Below, in pieces: positions 16,146 through 24,853 of a stretch of DNA of 27,175 nucleotides (positions within the stretch are counted from its first letter, which is position 1; the number at the start of each line of letters is the position of its first letter). The notes under the pieces were generated by a model, which saw only the letters and a list, made by a program, of their open reading frames with translations, was not told where the DNA came from and did no database searches. The DNA lies in contig JBFKOL010000019.1 of the NCBI GenBank assembly GCA_041628815.1, positions 1 through 27,175 of the forward strand. The letters are read 5' to 3'. This DNA comes from JBFKOL01 sp041628815. GTDB lineage: Bacteria; Bacteroidota; Bacteroidia; Chitinophagales; Saprospiraceae. Made by a program: the position numbers and the translations under genes.

Positions 16146-17462
16146 TCAATACCTGTAATATTCAGGTTTGTAAGGACCCTTGCGATCGACATTGATGTAC
16201 TTCGCCTGGTCTTCTGTCAGTTCTTCCAGTTCAGCTCCTATCTTAGACAAGTGTAATTTGGCCACTTTTTCGTCGAGGTGTTTAGGAAGCATGTACACTT
16301 TGTTTTCATATTTGTCCGCATGGTTCCACAATTCCATTTGAGCCAGTGTTTGATTGGTGAATGAATTGGACATGACAAAGGACGGGTGCCCCGTACCGCA
16401 TCCCAGATTTACCAACCTACCTTCTGCCAGAACGATGATGTCGCGTTTGTTGATGGTATATTTATCGACTTGTGGTTTAATTTCGATCCGGGTGTGTCCG
16501 TAGTTTTCATTCAGCCAGGCTATATCTATTTCATTATCAAAGTGACCGATGTTGCAAACGATTGTTTTGTCTTTCATGGATTGAAAGTGTTCCGCTGTTA
16601 TTATGTCTTTGTTTCCTGTTGCCGTCACGACGATGTTTGCCTCTTGAAGGGCATTTTTCATTTTTTTAACAGCATAACCGTCCATAGCTGCCTGAAGTGC
16701 ACAGATGGGATCAATTTCAGTGACCACAACCCGGCATCCTGCACCGCGAAGGGATGCAGCTGAACCTTTTCCCACATCACCATAACCCGCTACAACGGCG
16801 ACCTTGCCCGCCATCATGATGTCGGTCGCTCTCCTAATGGCATCTACACATGATTCTTTACATCCGTATTTATTGTCAAATTTAGACTTGGTCACGGAGT
16901 CGTTAACATTGATGGCAGGTACGGGAAGCGTATGGTTCAGTTCTCTCTCGTAGAGTCTGTGAACACCCGTAGTGGTTTCTTCACTGATACCGACGATATG
17001 TTTGATCAATTCGGGATGTTTGTCCAAAACGACATTGGTGAGGTCCCCACCGTCATCTAAAATCATATTCAACGGTTGGTCATCCTTGAAGGCAAAAAGC
17101 GTTTGTTCAATAGCCCACCAGAATTCTTCTTCCGACATTCCTTTCCATGCAAATACAGGAATTCCGGCCGCTGCCACTGCGGCTGCCGCATGGTCCTGTG
17201 TAGAAAAGATATTACAGGAGGACCAGGTAACCTCTGCGCCCAGTTCAACAAGTGTTTCTATCAAAACAGCTGTCTGTATGGTCATATGAAGACATCCGGC
17301 AATCCTTGCTCCCTTTAAAGGTTTCGAATCGCCGTATTCTTCCCTTAGGGACATCAATCCGGGCATCTCTGCTTCTGCGAGCTCGATTTCTTTTCGACCC
17401 CAGTCAGCAAGGTTGATGTCTTTTACCTTATAGTTAAGTCTTTGGACTGTCTTTGATTTCAT
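16146..17462 (-). CDS. ahcY: S-adenosyl-L-homocysteine hydrolase (adenosylhomocysteinase)
   Basis: Cytoplasmic NAD+-dependent enzyme that splits S-adenosylhomocysteine into adenosine and homocysteine, removing the inhibitory product of methyltransferases. The 438 residues are close to the usual 430-470. Visible marks: CLHMTIQTAVLIETL (about 57-71), DDGGD (136-140), SEETTTGVHRLYE (160-172), the NAD-binding GYGDVGKG (226-233) and the C-terminal YKPEYYRY typical of the family. The start at ATG 17462 follows gyrB by 150 bp on the same strand. No SAH or SAM riboswitch motif was recognised in that gap, which holds only a small CACCT/AGGTG repeat (17524-17540). Confidence 0.97.
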   Translation of the reverse strand: MKSKTVQRLNYKVKDINLADWGRKEIELAEAEMPGLMSLREEYGDSKPLKGARIAGCLHMTIQTAVLIETLVELGAEVTWSSCNIFSTQDHAAAAVAAAGIPVFAWKGMSEEEFWWAIEQTLFAFKDDQPLNMILDDGGDLTNVVLDKHPELIKHIVGISEETTTGVHRLYERELNHTLPVPAINVNDSVTKSKFDNKYGCKESCVDAIRRATDIMMAGKVAVVAGYGDVGKGSAASLRGAGCRVVVTEIDPICALQAAMDGYAVKKMKNALQEANIVVTATGNKDIITAEHFQSMKDKTIVCNIGHFDNEIDIAWLNENYGHTRIEIKPQVDKYTINKRDIIVLAEGRLVNLGCGTGHPSFVMSNSFTNQTLAQMELWNHADKYENKVYMLPKHLDEKVAKLHLSKIGAELEELTEDQAKYINVDRKGPYKPEYYRY

Positions 17463-17612
17463 TGGTATATTTTTTAAATAGAAATAGTGTTCATACGTTT
17501 CGAGTAATTTGGCCTCTTAGAGACACCTATTACCAAGGTGCCATTCATCGGTTGTTGGGATATAGCGTTATCACGAACGGCGAAGCTTCATCTACGAATG
17601 TTATGCTAACAA

Positions 17613-19556
17613 CTAGACATCCACATTCGCATAGGTAGCGTTTTCCTCGATAAACTGGCGTCGAGGAGGAACCTCATCTCCCATGAGCATGGTGAACACC
17701 CGGTCCGCTTCAATGGCATCGTCTATAGTAACTTTTCTAAGCATGCGCGTATCAGGATCCATGGTGGTCTCCCACAGCTGTTCCGCATTCATTTCGCCAA
17801 GTCCTTTATATCGTTGAACTTTCACTTTTGATTCATCTCCATCACCGGCATATGCCTTAACCGCTTCTTGTCTTTCTTTCTCATTCCAGCAGTAACGGAA
17901 TTGCTTGCCTTTACTCACCCTATAAAGCGGTGGAGCGGCTACATAGATGTAACCCTGTTCGACCAGTGCTGTCATGTACCTGAAAAAGAAAGTCAAAATG
18001 AGCGTTACGATATGGCTTCCATCGACATCGGCATCGCACATGATGATGATCTTATGATACCTTAATTTGCTGATGTTCAGAAATCGCTCACCGTCTTCTT
18101 CCTCTATATGCACGCCGAGGGCGGTGAACATGTTTTTGATCTCTTCGTTCTCATAAATCTTATGTTCCAGCGCCTTTTCAACGTTTAGAATTTTACCGCG
18201 TAATGGCAGTATAGCCTGGGTTTGCCGATTCCTTCCTTGTTTGGCTGTCCCCCCGGCGGAGTCACCCTCCACAAGGAAAATCTCACTTTCCTCGGGATTA
18301 CGAGATGTACAATCCGACAGTTTACCAGGAAGCCCTCCACTTGTAAGGATACTTTTCCTTTGTACCATCTCCCTGGCTTTACGGGCTGCATGCCTGGCCG
18401 TCGCAGCTAGAATTACCTTGTCGATGATTATTTTGGCTTCTTTGGGATTCTCTTCGAGATAATATTTGAGTACGTCCCCGACAGCCCGTGAAACGATACC
18501 CGTGACCTCAGAGTTACCAAGTTCGCCCTTGGTTTGACCTTTGAACTGGGGCTCAGGCACCTTGACTGAAACTATGGCAGTCAGGCCTTCGCGAAAATCT
18601 TCACCGGAAATGGTAAATTTCAACTTGCTGAAAAATCCATTATCCCTTCCGTATTGGGTAAATACGCGGTTGACAGCTCGCCTGAATCCATTCACATGCG
18701 TACCTCCCTCCCGGGTGTTAATGTTGTTTACAAAGGAAAATATATGTTCCTTGAAACTCGTATTGTACTGCATGGCGACTTCAATCTCGACGTTGTCTTC
18801 TTTTCCCGACACACTGATGGGTCTATCGGTAAGTGCAGGTCTGCCTTCATCTACATATTTTACAAACTCAACAAGACCTCCTTCCGAATGAAAACGGTCG
18901 CTTTTATATGTTCCTTCACTGCCCTGTCTTTCATCGATGAGCGTTAGTACCAGACCTCTGTTGAGAAATGCGAGTTCGCGCAGCCTATTGGCCAATATTT
19001 CATACTTGTAGACCAGTGTTTCGAATATCTTAGCATCTGGTGCAAAGGTGATGGTCGTGCCATTTCTGTCTGTTGTCCCTATTTCAGTAACCTCGGATAT
19101 GGGCTTACCGTCGGAATATTCCTGCATGTAAACCTTGCCACTCCTGTGAACAACAGCTTTGAGATACGACGAAAGAGCATTGACACAAGAGACCCCGACC
19201 CCATGCAGTCCTCCCGATACTTTGTAGGTGTTTTTATCAAATTTCCCACCGGCATGAAGTACTGTCATGACGACTTCGAGGGCAGACTTTTTAAGTTTCT
19301 TGTGCATATCCACGGGAATCCCGCGACCGTCGTCTGTGACGCTGATGGAGTTGTCCTTGTGAATGATTACATTGATCTCTGTACAATAGCCTGCAAGGTG
19401 TTCGTCGATAGAGTTGTCCACTACTTCCCAGACCAGGTGATGGAGGCCTTTGATATCTGTGCTTCCGATGTACATGGCCGGGCGTTTCCTCACTGCCTCT
19501 AACCCTTCCAGGGCCGTAATATCACTCGCGCTGTAACTGCTTTTCTGATTTGTCAT
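17613..19556 (-). CDS. gyrB: DNA gyrase subunit B
   Basis: ATPase subunit of the type II topoisomerase that introduces negative supercoils, acting with GyrA. 647 residues, the short form without the E. coli-type insertion. The GHKL ATPase domain has EGLEAVRKRPAMYIG (17-31), Glu44 and Asn48 in WEVVDNSIDE, DDGRGIP and GGLHGVG. The transducer region carries QTKGELGN. The Toprim domain has EGDSAGG and DADVDGSHI. The C-terminus has PPLYR and QRYKGLGEMN before the final ATYANVDV. ParE is the alternative, but the Toprim and tail features fit GyrB better. A -7 box is at 19589-19596. gyrA is not in this window. Confidence 0.95.
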   Translation of the reverse strand: MTNQKSSYSASDITALEGLEAVRKRPAMYIGSTDIKGLHHLVWEVVDNSIDEHLAGYCTEINVIIHKDNSISVTDDGRGIPVDMHKKLKKSALEVVMTVLHAGGKFDKNTYKVSGGLHGVGVSCVNALSSYLKAVVHRSGKVYMQEYSDGKPISEVTEIGTTDRNGTTITFAPDAKIFETLVYKYEILANRLRELAFLNRGLVLTLIDERQGSEGTYKSDRFHSEGGLVEFVKYVDEGRPALTDRPISVSGKEDNVEIEVAMQYNTSFKEHIFSFVNNINTREGGTHVNGFRRAVNRVFTQYGRDNGFFSKLKFTISGEDFREGLTAIVSVKVPEPQFKGQTKGELGNSEVTGIVSRAVGDVLKYYLEENPKEAKIIIDKVILAATARHAARKAREMVQRKSILTSGGLPGKLSDCTSRNPEESEIFLVEGDSAGGTAKQGRNRQTQAILPLRGKILNVEKALEHKIYENEEIKNMFTALGVHIEEEDGERFLNISKLRYHKIIIMCDADVDGSHIVTLILTFFFRYMTALVEQGYIYVAAPPLYRVSKGKQFRYCWNEKERQEAVKAYAGDGDESKVKVQRYKGLGEMNAEQLWETTMDPDTRMLRKVTIDDAIEADRVFTMLMGDEVPPRRQFIEENATYANVDV

Positions 19557-19588
19557 ACGGTAAAAAAATACCTCGTTAAATGAAGGTG

Positions 19589-19596
19589 CAAATATA
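19589..19596 (-). promoter_or_regulatory. -7 promoter element of gyrB
   Basis: On the minus strand this reads TATATTTG followed by CACC, an exact TAnnTTTG box common in Bacteroidota. Transcription would begin about 25-30 nt before the gyrB ATG (19556). The -33 region has only a poor match, CTTG, at a spacing of 16 bp. Confidence 0.6.
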
Positions 19597-19738
19597 AGGA
19601 AATTAAACGGGACAAGTACGTGTTGTTAATATGTAAGTACTTCATTTCGAGAGGGTTTGCAGAAAGAATGACACGGTTAAAAGCGCTTTTGATTTTAGCG
19701 CTATCTTGTCTTCCAGAAATACCTTGAAAAAGGGTTGT

Positions 19739-20146
19739 ATGGAATGGATGATCAACCATGAGTCCGAGTTGCTGGAGGTAGCGGAATACATCGTCAATCA
19801 GTTGGAAAGAACGCCGCTTGTTTTACTGGTCGGAGAACTGGGAGCAGGAAAAACGAGATTGGTAAAATACGCAGTCAGAACTATGGGGAGTGATGATGAA
19901 GTCACCAGTCCGACATTCGCGGTCATCAATGAGTACCGATCAGGTGGACAGACCATTTATCACATGGACATGTATCGAATAAAAGATGTGGACGAGGCCA
20001 TACAGATTGGTGTGGAAGAATATCTCGATTCGGGTTGTCCCTGTTTTATTGAATGGCCGGAAGTGTTAGAGCCATTGATAGAAAACGGCAGTCTCGTAGT
20101 AAGAATTGAAGTGATATCTCCAAATGTCAGAAAAGTGATAGTTTAG
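19739..20146 (+). CDS. tsaE: tRNA N6-threonylcarbamoyladenosine biosynthesis ATPase TsaE
   Basis: P-loop ATPase that supports TsaB/TsaD in making t6A37 in ANN-decoding tRNAs. I chose ATG 19739 (MEWMINHESE, 135 residues) because an AAAGGG ribosome-binding site lies just upstream; a TTG at 19706 is less likely. Walker A is GELGAGKT (32-39), SPTF is at 57-60, HMDMYR (75-80) carries the family Asp/Tyr-Arg and EWPE is at 105-108. It is followed after 7 bp by the alanine dehydrogenase gene, so the two are probably one transcript. Divergent from gyrB. Confidence 0.94.
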   Translation: MEWMINHESELLEVAEYIVNQLERTPLVLLVGELGAGKTRLVKYAVRTMGSDDEVTSPTFAVINEYRSGGQTIYHMDMYRIKDVDEAIQIGVEEYLDSGCPCFIEWPEVLEPLIENGSLVVRIEVISPNVRKVIV

Positions 20147-20153
20147 ACATACA

Positions 20154-21380
20154 ATGGCGACCGGTACCAAATATAAATTCTCCACCTTTTTCACCAAAGG
20201 TCAGTATGAGACGCAGGTTGAAAAGGTGGAGGTGATAGAAAAAGGAAAAGGACTGTCCATTGGGCTGCCAAAGGAGGATATATTCAATGAAAGCCGCATT
20301 TCACTTGTACCCAACTCCATTCGCACCATAATTGGTTACGGCCACAAAGTCCTGGCCGAATCGGGATGTGGAAAAAGATCAAGATTCTCCGACGAGGATT
20401 TTATATCGGCAGGTGCTGATGTTACAAAGGACAAAAGGAAAGTATATGGCTCTCCTGTGGTGCTCAAAAGCTCTCCTCCGACCCTTGAAGAGCTGGAGTG
20501 GATGGAGCCAGGCTCCATTCTTATTACTCCGCTCCATCTACCCCTAATTTCGCGGGAATACCTCGTGAAATTAAAAGAAAGAAAGGTGCTTGCCATCGCT
20601 ATGGAGCATCTGAGGTACGACGACGGGTCGTTTCCTGTAGTGCGCATCATGTCCGAGATTGCAGGCCGCCTAGCCATTCTTACAGCGGCAGACCTTCTAT
20701 CCAACAATAAGGGGGGAAGAGGTGTATTGCTTGGTGGTGTGTCGGGTGTTCCACCAGCCAAGGTAGTGATACTCGGAGCCGGAGTGGTCGGAGAACATGC
20801 CATCCGCACTGCTCTTGGTCTTGGGGCATCTGTCAGGGTGTTTGACAACAATATTTACAAGATTATTCAATTGCAGAATATCATAGGTCATCAGCTACAT
20901 ACATCCTCCATCAATCCAGAGTACATTGCCTATCAATTGACAAGTGCCGATGTGGTAATCAGTGCGATGCATTCGAAGACCGGAAGATCACCCATTCTTG
21001 TCACAGAGGCAATGGTGCAGAATATGAAGGAAGGATCGGTGATTATAGATGTCAGCATCGATCAGGGTGGTTGCTTTGAAACCTCCCGCATGACGACCCA
21101 TGATCAACCAACCTATGTAAAACATGGTGTAATTCACTACTGTGTCCCCAACATAGCCTCAAAGGTGGCGAGGACCAGTTCACAGGCGATCAGCAATATT
21201 TTGACCCCTCTACTTCTCAGGCTGGGTGGCAGTCAACGCATTCCCGACCTGCTCTACCAGTACGAAGGGATCAGACATGGGGTTTACACCTATGGTGGCC
21301 ACCTTACAAATGAATACCTTTCTAAAAGATTCGATTTGAAGTACACGGCTTTGGAACTTTTACTGACCTCACAGCATTAA
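20154..21380 (+). CDS. ald: Alanine dehydrogenase
   Basis: NAD-dependent enzyme interconverting L-alanine and pyruvate plus ammonia; homologous to the alpha subunit of transhydrogenase. The 408 residues include an N-terminal extension of about 30 residues relative to the usual 370. Visible residues: Arg48 in ESRISLVP and Lys105 in VVLKSSPP (substrate binding), His128 in LITPLHLPLI (catalytic), NAD-binding GAGVVG (208-213) with Asp231 at the end of the second strand, and DVSIDQGGCFETS in the late catalytic region. VPNIASKVARTSSQAISN matches the Ald C-terminal signature. A transhydrogenase alpha subunit is the alternative, but no beta subunit gene is nearby. Co-transcribed with tsaE (7-bp gap). 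Confidence 0.88.
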   Translation: MATGTKYKFSTFFTKGQYETQVEKVEVIEKGKGLSIGLPKEDIFNESRISLVPNSIRTIIGYGHKVLAESGCGKRSRFSDEDFISAGADVTKDKRKVYGSPVVLKSSPPTLEELEWMEPGSILITPLHLPLISREYLVKLKERKVLAIAMEHLRYDDGSFPVVRIMSEIAGRLAILTAADLLSNNKGGRGVLLGGVSGVPPAKVVILGAGVVGEHAIRTALGLGASVRVFDNNIYKIIQLQNIIGHQLHTSSINPEYIAYQLTSADVVISAMHSKTGRSPILVTEAMVQNMKEGSVIIDVSIDQGGCFETSRMTTHDQPTYVKHGVIHYCVPNIASKVARTSSQAISNILTPLLLRLGGSQRIPDLLYQYEGIRHGVYTYGGHLTNEYLSKRFDLKYTALELLLTSQH

Positions 21381-21520
21381 AGTGGTATTTGGTCATGTTC
21401 GCAGCATTGCAGGGGCAGTTTGGCGAAGTTTTTGAACAATGTGTATAAAAATTGATACCCCCGAAGGATAGAAAGTAAACTTTTTGGCCCTTCGTAACGT
21501 ATAATAACAAACCAATCAAT

Positions 21521-21832
21521 ATGATTGACAGCAAACCAACCGAATCTTTAGGGAAGATCATTGCAAAGTGGGATTCTTTTTACGCGGCGAATTTCAGGCG
21601 TGTCTACCATATGGCCCGGCAAGTGACTTACTCACCGGCAGAGGCAAATAGATTGACAGAACGCGTTTTTATGCATCTTGCCTTAACCCATCCACAACTG
21701 ATTCTCGAAGAAAATGGCGAATCGCTGTACAGGGAAATAACCCATTCGTTTCCACAGTTGCTTGTTCCTGATGAAATGAAGGATAGAACCCGTGCAAAAA
21801 GCCTTTTGAACAGGTATTACGTCCCGAACTGA
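21521..21832 (+). CDS. Small protein resembling sigma-70 region 2 only
   Basis: 103 residues. The segment FYAANFRRVYHMARQVTYSPAEANRLTERVF resembles the start of region 2 of ECF sigma factors (F/Y-x-x-x-F/Y-x-x-V/L-Y ... S-x-x-E-A-x-x-L-T-x-x-V-F). LYREITHS, about 30 residues on, resembles the usual LYRIARN. Region 4 with its helix-turn-helix is absent, and the frame ends cleanly at 21832 with no further sigma-like sequence before the convergent SCP2 gene. It may be a degenerate or repurposed sigma domain, or an unrelated helical protein. ATG 21521 is the only reasonable start. No signal peptide. Confidence 0.55.
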   Translation: MIDSKPTESLGKIIAKWDSFYAANFRRVYHMARQVTYSPAEANRLTERVFMHLALTHPQLILEENGESLYREITHSFPQLLVPDEMKDRTRAKSLLNRYYVPN

Positions 21833-21886
21833 TGTAAATTTGATCGACTGCCTTTGAATTCTTCAGACAATCGTGTTGCGTGAAGC

Positions 21887-22183
21887 TTAGCTCAGCAGCG
21901 ATTGCAGTTTCATCGCCAGAGACATATCTCCTTTAATTTTAATCTTACCGCCCATGACAGCCATCATGGGATTGAGATCGCCGCTCTGTAATTTTTGCAG
22001 TGTTTCGGCGCTGGTGGATATGGTACAATCTGCCTCATTGTCCTCCTGGCTAATCACGTTTTCATTGCCTGTACCATCGATGAAGACAATATGTTCATCT
22101 ACCACAAATTTGATGGTCGCCCCGATAGGGTCCATTTTGGCCGCTTGTTCGTTCAACTGGGCCATAACTGAAGAAGTATCCAT
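21887..22183 (-). CDS. SCP2 sterol-binding domain protein
   Basis: Stand-alone sterol carrier protein 2 domain of 98 residues, a small lipid-binding fold that holds acyl-CoA or other hydrophobic ligands. The C-terminal signature is clear: LQSGDLNPMMAVMGGKIKIKGDMSLAMKLQ. The central strands ATIKFVVDEHIVFIDG and ADCTISTSAETLQKL also fit. It begins 26 bp after the acyl-CoA dehydrogenase stop on the same strand, so it probably serves the same fatty-acid pathway as a lipid shuttle or accessory (inference). Confidence 0.92.
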   Translation of the reverse strand: MDTSSVMAQLNEQAAKMDPIGATIKFVVDEHIVFIDGTGNENVISQEDNEADCTISTSAETLQKLQSGDLNPMMAVMGGKIKIKGDMSLAMKLQSLLS

Positions 22184-22209
22184 AAGGTATTTTTAGAATG
22201 AATTCAAAA

Positions 22210-24027
22210 TTATGTAAAAGCAATGGTCTCCTTTGCTTTTTCTTTAATGGTTAATACATCTTGATGCATTAAAGTTTCAGCAAGGCCCGAAGTTTTGGGC
22301 AATTCATATTTAAAATAAAACTTCATAGTATGGATTTGCCCCTCATAAAAAGCATCTGCGAATCGTCCGGAGCCTGTCACAAGATTTTGACGGGCGGCTG
22401 TTGCCATCATTAGCCACTGCCAGGCAATAACAATTACACTTGCCATCTCCATAAAGATATTGGCATCCGAAAGATACCTTTCGAACTGGCCTTTTAGGGC
22501 AAAGGGCATAAGAAATTTCAATACCTTCTGCATCAGGTTCAGTCTTTCTTTGAGGACTTCCGCGTATGGCTTTAGATCGTCATAGGTCTTCGCCTTATCG
22601 ATTGATTTATTGATTTCGCCAAGTAAAGCTATCATAGCAGCTCCATTCTTCATGGTCACTTTCCGACCCAGCAGGTCCAGAGATTGAATTCCAGTCGTTC
22701 CCTCATAAATGGCACAAATCCTCGCATCCCTGTAGTATTGTTCCAACGGAAAGTCAGTCGTATATCCATATCCACCCAGGACTTGCATCCCGTTGCTAAT
22801 GGCCACCTGTCCGAATTCAGATGGGTATGTTTTGGCTATCGGGGTCAGTATTTCGAGTAAATCATACGCTTTGCTTTTTTCTTTGGGATCGGTCGCATGA
22901 CGCGAAATATCAAGTAATTTTCCGCAGTGTACAAGCAAGCTGGTGGCTCCTTCCACAATGGACCTTTGGAGTAAAAGCATGCGGCGAACGTCAGGATGAT
23001 TAATAATCAATGTTTGTTCTTTCTCCAGGTTCTTGCTACCGCCGTCATCCAGCCTCCTTCCTTGAGGACGCTCTTTTGCATATTGGAGAGAGGCGTGGTA
23101 GGCAGCAGATGCGATACTGGCAGCGGTTAGCCCTACTTCGAGTCTTGCCCCATTCATCATTTGAAACATGTACTTCAATCCCTTGTTGGGTTCTCCTACG
23201 AGCCATCCCTTGCAATTGTCTTTATCACCGAATACGAGATGTGTGGTTACGTATCCTTTCTGCCCCATTTTGTCAAATTCTCCAGCGGTGAAAACATCAT
23301 TGCCAACGAGTTGGCCACTTTCTACGCGCTTTTTGGGGATGACGAACAGAGAGATGCCCCTGGTGCCGGCAGGCGAGCCTTCTATTCTTGCCAGGGTCAG
23401 GTGAACGATGTTTTCTGCACATTGATGATCACCAGCCGAAATGAATATTTTTTGACCCTTTATGTTAAAGGAGCCATCACCATTGGGTTTGGCAGAGGTG
23501 ACAATATCGGACAGTGAACTTCCGGCTTGTGGCTCTGTGAGTGCCATGGTGCCTCCCCATTCACCAGCCATCATTTTGGGCACGTAGTCCTGAAATAATT
23601 CTTTGCTGCCGAAAGATCTGATGAGACTGGCAGCACCTGCAGTAAGACCTATGTAGCCGGTGGCCGAATTATTGGCCGCAGTTGAAATGAAGGTAGCTGT
23701 AAGACTTACCATGTGGGGCATTTGGGTGCCTCCTTCATCGAAATCGAAATGTGCGCCAATAAAACCGTTGGTACCCGCATGCTTAAGAACATTTTCTATT
23801 TGAGGATGACAAGTCAGCGTACCATCCTTGTAAACGGGTTTTTCCCTGTCCATTTCCGTGAAATATGGATAAAGATCCCTGTCCGAATAATCTTTTACAG
23901 AATCGAGAAGAAGATCTACGCTGTCTGAATCATAATCCTTGAAACGAGGGAGTGTCAGAAGACCTTCGAGGTCATGTACGTCGTGCAGGATGAATTTCAG
24001 GTGTTCTACATTTACGTATTCTGCCAT
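22210..24027 (-). CDS. Acyl-CoA dehydrogenase, long form with C-terminal domain
   Basis: FAD enzyme that introduces the alpha-beta double bond into acyl-CoA in beta-oxidation. At 605 residues it belongs to the long class with an extra C-terminal domain (as in DmdC and related enzymes), not the 380-residue class. Visible marks: TEPQAGS (164-170) at the FAD/substrate site, GLKYMFQMMNGARLEVG (283-299), QVLGGYGYTTDFPLEQYYRDARI (415-437) and the catalytic base Glu442 in YEGTTGIQ. Chain-length preference is unknown. A -7 box and an inverted repeat precede the start. It lies between tetR (upstream) and the SCP2 gene (downstream). Confidence 0.93.
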   Translation of the reverse strand: MAEYVNVEHLKFILHDVHDLEGLLTLPRFKDYDSDSVDLLLDSVKDYSDRDLYPYFTEMDREKPVYKDGTLTCHPQIENVLKHAGTNGFIGAHFDFDEGGTQMPHMVSLTATFISTAANNSATGYIGLTAGAASLIRSFGSKELFQDYVPKMMAGEWGGTMALTEPQAGSSLSDIVTSAKPNGDGSFNIKGQKIFISAGDHQCAENIVHLTLARIEGSPAGTRGISLFVIPKKRVESGQLVGNDVFTAGEFDKMGQKGYVTTHLVFGDKDNCKGWLVGEPNKGLKYMFQMMNGARLEVGLTAASIASAAYHASLQYAKERPQGRRLDDGGSKNLEKEQTLIINHPDVRRMLLLQRSIVEGATSLLVHCGKLLDISRHATDPKEKSKAYDLLEILTPIAKTYPSEFGQVAISNGMQVLGGYGYTTDFPLEQYYRDARICAIYEGTTGIQSLDLLGRKVTMKNGAAMIALLGEINKSIDKAKTYDDLKPYAEVLKERLNLMQKVLKFLMPFALKGQFERYLSDANIFMEMASVIVIAWQWLMMATAARQNLVTGSGRFADAFYEGQIHTMKFYFKYELPKTSGLAETLMHQDVLTIKEKAKETIAFT

Positions 24028-24029
24028 GA

Positions 24030-24051
24030 TGAAACTTTTGTTTCAAAATTA
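24030..24051 (-). promoter_or_regulatory. Promoter and probable operator of the acyl-CoA dehydrogenase gene
   Basis: On the minus strand TAATTTTG (24051-24044) is an exact TAnnTTTG box. It runs into the perfect inverted repeat TGAAAC-TTTT-GTTTCA (24030-24045), which would cover the start of transcription 10-15 nt before the ATG at 24027. The TetR-family regulator encoded just upstream is the obvious candidate ligand. A -33 TTTG is not evident. Confidence 0.45.
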
Positions 24052-24115
24052 ACACAAAATATTTTATTGACGATGGCGCCAATAATGACGAATAATTGGC
24101 AGTAAAAGAGAACTT

Positions 24116-24775
24116 TCAGGAAGTCAGCGACAATTCTGCAAGACGAAGGCTGAGCGTTTTCAGCGATTTTAGATTCACATTGAGGAGGGGGGATTCATTG
24201 TTGCCTGACGCCGTCAACAATTTGATATATCCCACGACCATAGTCCAGCCCTGAATCGTGTGTAGCATAGGATCTATTTCTTTCCTGATGCTGCCGTCTT
24301 TCATACCCCTGCTGATTTCCTTGACCGTAAGCTTAAGGGGTAAATTTTGAAGATCCTGGATTTTCAGGAAAAAGATGCTTTCTTCAAGGGTATTCGTTGA
24401 ATGGTCATCCGTTTTTCTCGATAAGTTTCTGACCATAGAGAAATAATCCAATATGGATTCGGAATAAAGGATGTTTTTCTCACAAAACTGGAAGAAGGAG
24501 CGAAATATGGCTATTGTCGACTCCAGGCCGCTTTTTGACTTGTTCTTAGATATGGTGGCATAAAAGTTTTCAGTTAGGGCCTGAAAAGCGTGGTAGACGA
24601 TAGCGAGGTATAAATTTTCCTTGCTCATGAAGTAACTGTAAAGTGTCACCTTCGTGATTCCTGCCTCCTGGGCAATATCGTCCATTTTCGCACTTGCAAA
24701 TCCATCCCTGGCAAAAATTACCTTCGCAGCCTCGATAATGTTGTTTTCCTTTATACGCCGTTTGGCCTCGTCCAT
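24116..24775 (-). CDS. TetR/AcrR-family transcriptional regulator
   Basis: DNA-binding repressor of 219 residues. ATG 24775 (MDEAKRRIKENN) is chosen; an upstream TTG would add only ten residues. The N-terminal helix-turn-helix (about 15-60) is typical: IIEAAKVIFARDGFASAKMDDIAQEAGITKVTLYSYFMSKENL, written here in one stretch of motif positions 13-55 with the key FxxxG, IAxxAGI and LYxYFxSKExL elements. The C-terminal ligand domain is unremarkable. It sits 88 bp before the acyl-CoA dehydrogenase gene on the same strand, so it probably controls fatty-acid degradation in answer to an acyl-CoA (inference). Its leader carries a terminator at 24820-24853. Confidence 0.92.
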   Translation of the reverse strand: MDEAKRRIKENNIIEAAKVIFARDGFASAKMDDIAQEAGITKVTLYSYFMSKENLYLAIVYHAFQALTENFYATISKNKSKSGLESTIAIFRSFFQFCEKNILYSESILDYFSMVRNLSRKTDDHSTNTLEESIFFLKIQDLQNLPLKLTVKEISRGMKDGSIRKEIDPMLHTIQGWTMVVGYIKLLTASGNNESPLLNVNLKSLKTLSLRLAELSLTS

Positions 24776-24819
24776 GATTACTTCACTGAGCGCACCAAAA
24801 TACAATTTGAAAACGACTC

Positions 24820-24853
24820 AAAAAAAATCCCGGCGACCTATGCGGAGCCGGGA
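24820..24853 (-). terminator. Minus-strand intrinsic terminator in the tetR leader
   Basis: TCCCGGC (24828-24834) pairs with GCCGGGA (24847-24853) across a 12-nt loop. Eight A residues at 24820-24827 give U8 on the minus-strand RNA. It lies 45 bp before the tetR ATG. No annotated minus-strand gene precedes it, since the methyltransferase upstream runs the other way. It is either a leader attenuator or the end of a short orphan RNA. Confidence 0.7.

Noticed and set aside
17463..17612. Possible SAM/SAH riboswitch before ahcY
   Set aside because: Only 150 bp, with one 5-bp repeat and none of the conserved riboswitch cores.
20336..20851. 171-codon open frame on the minus strand
   Set aside because: Antisense to alanine dehydrogenase; serine/proline/arginine-rich shadow composition.
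10508..21380. Alanine symporter and alanine dehydrogenase as one alanine-use system
   Set aside because: They are 8 kb apart on opposite strands with unrelated genes between; a shared substrate alone is weak evidence.
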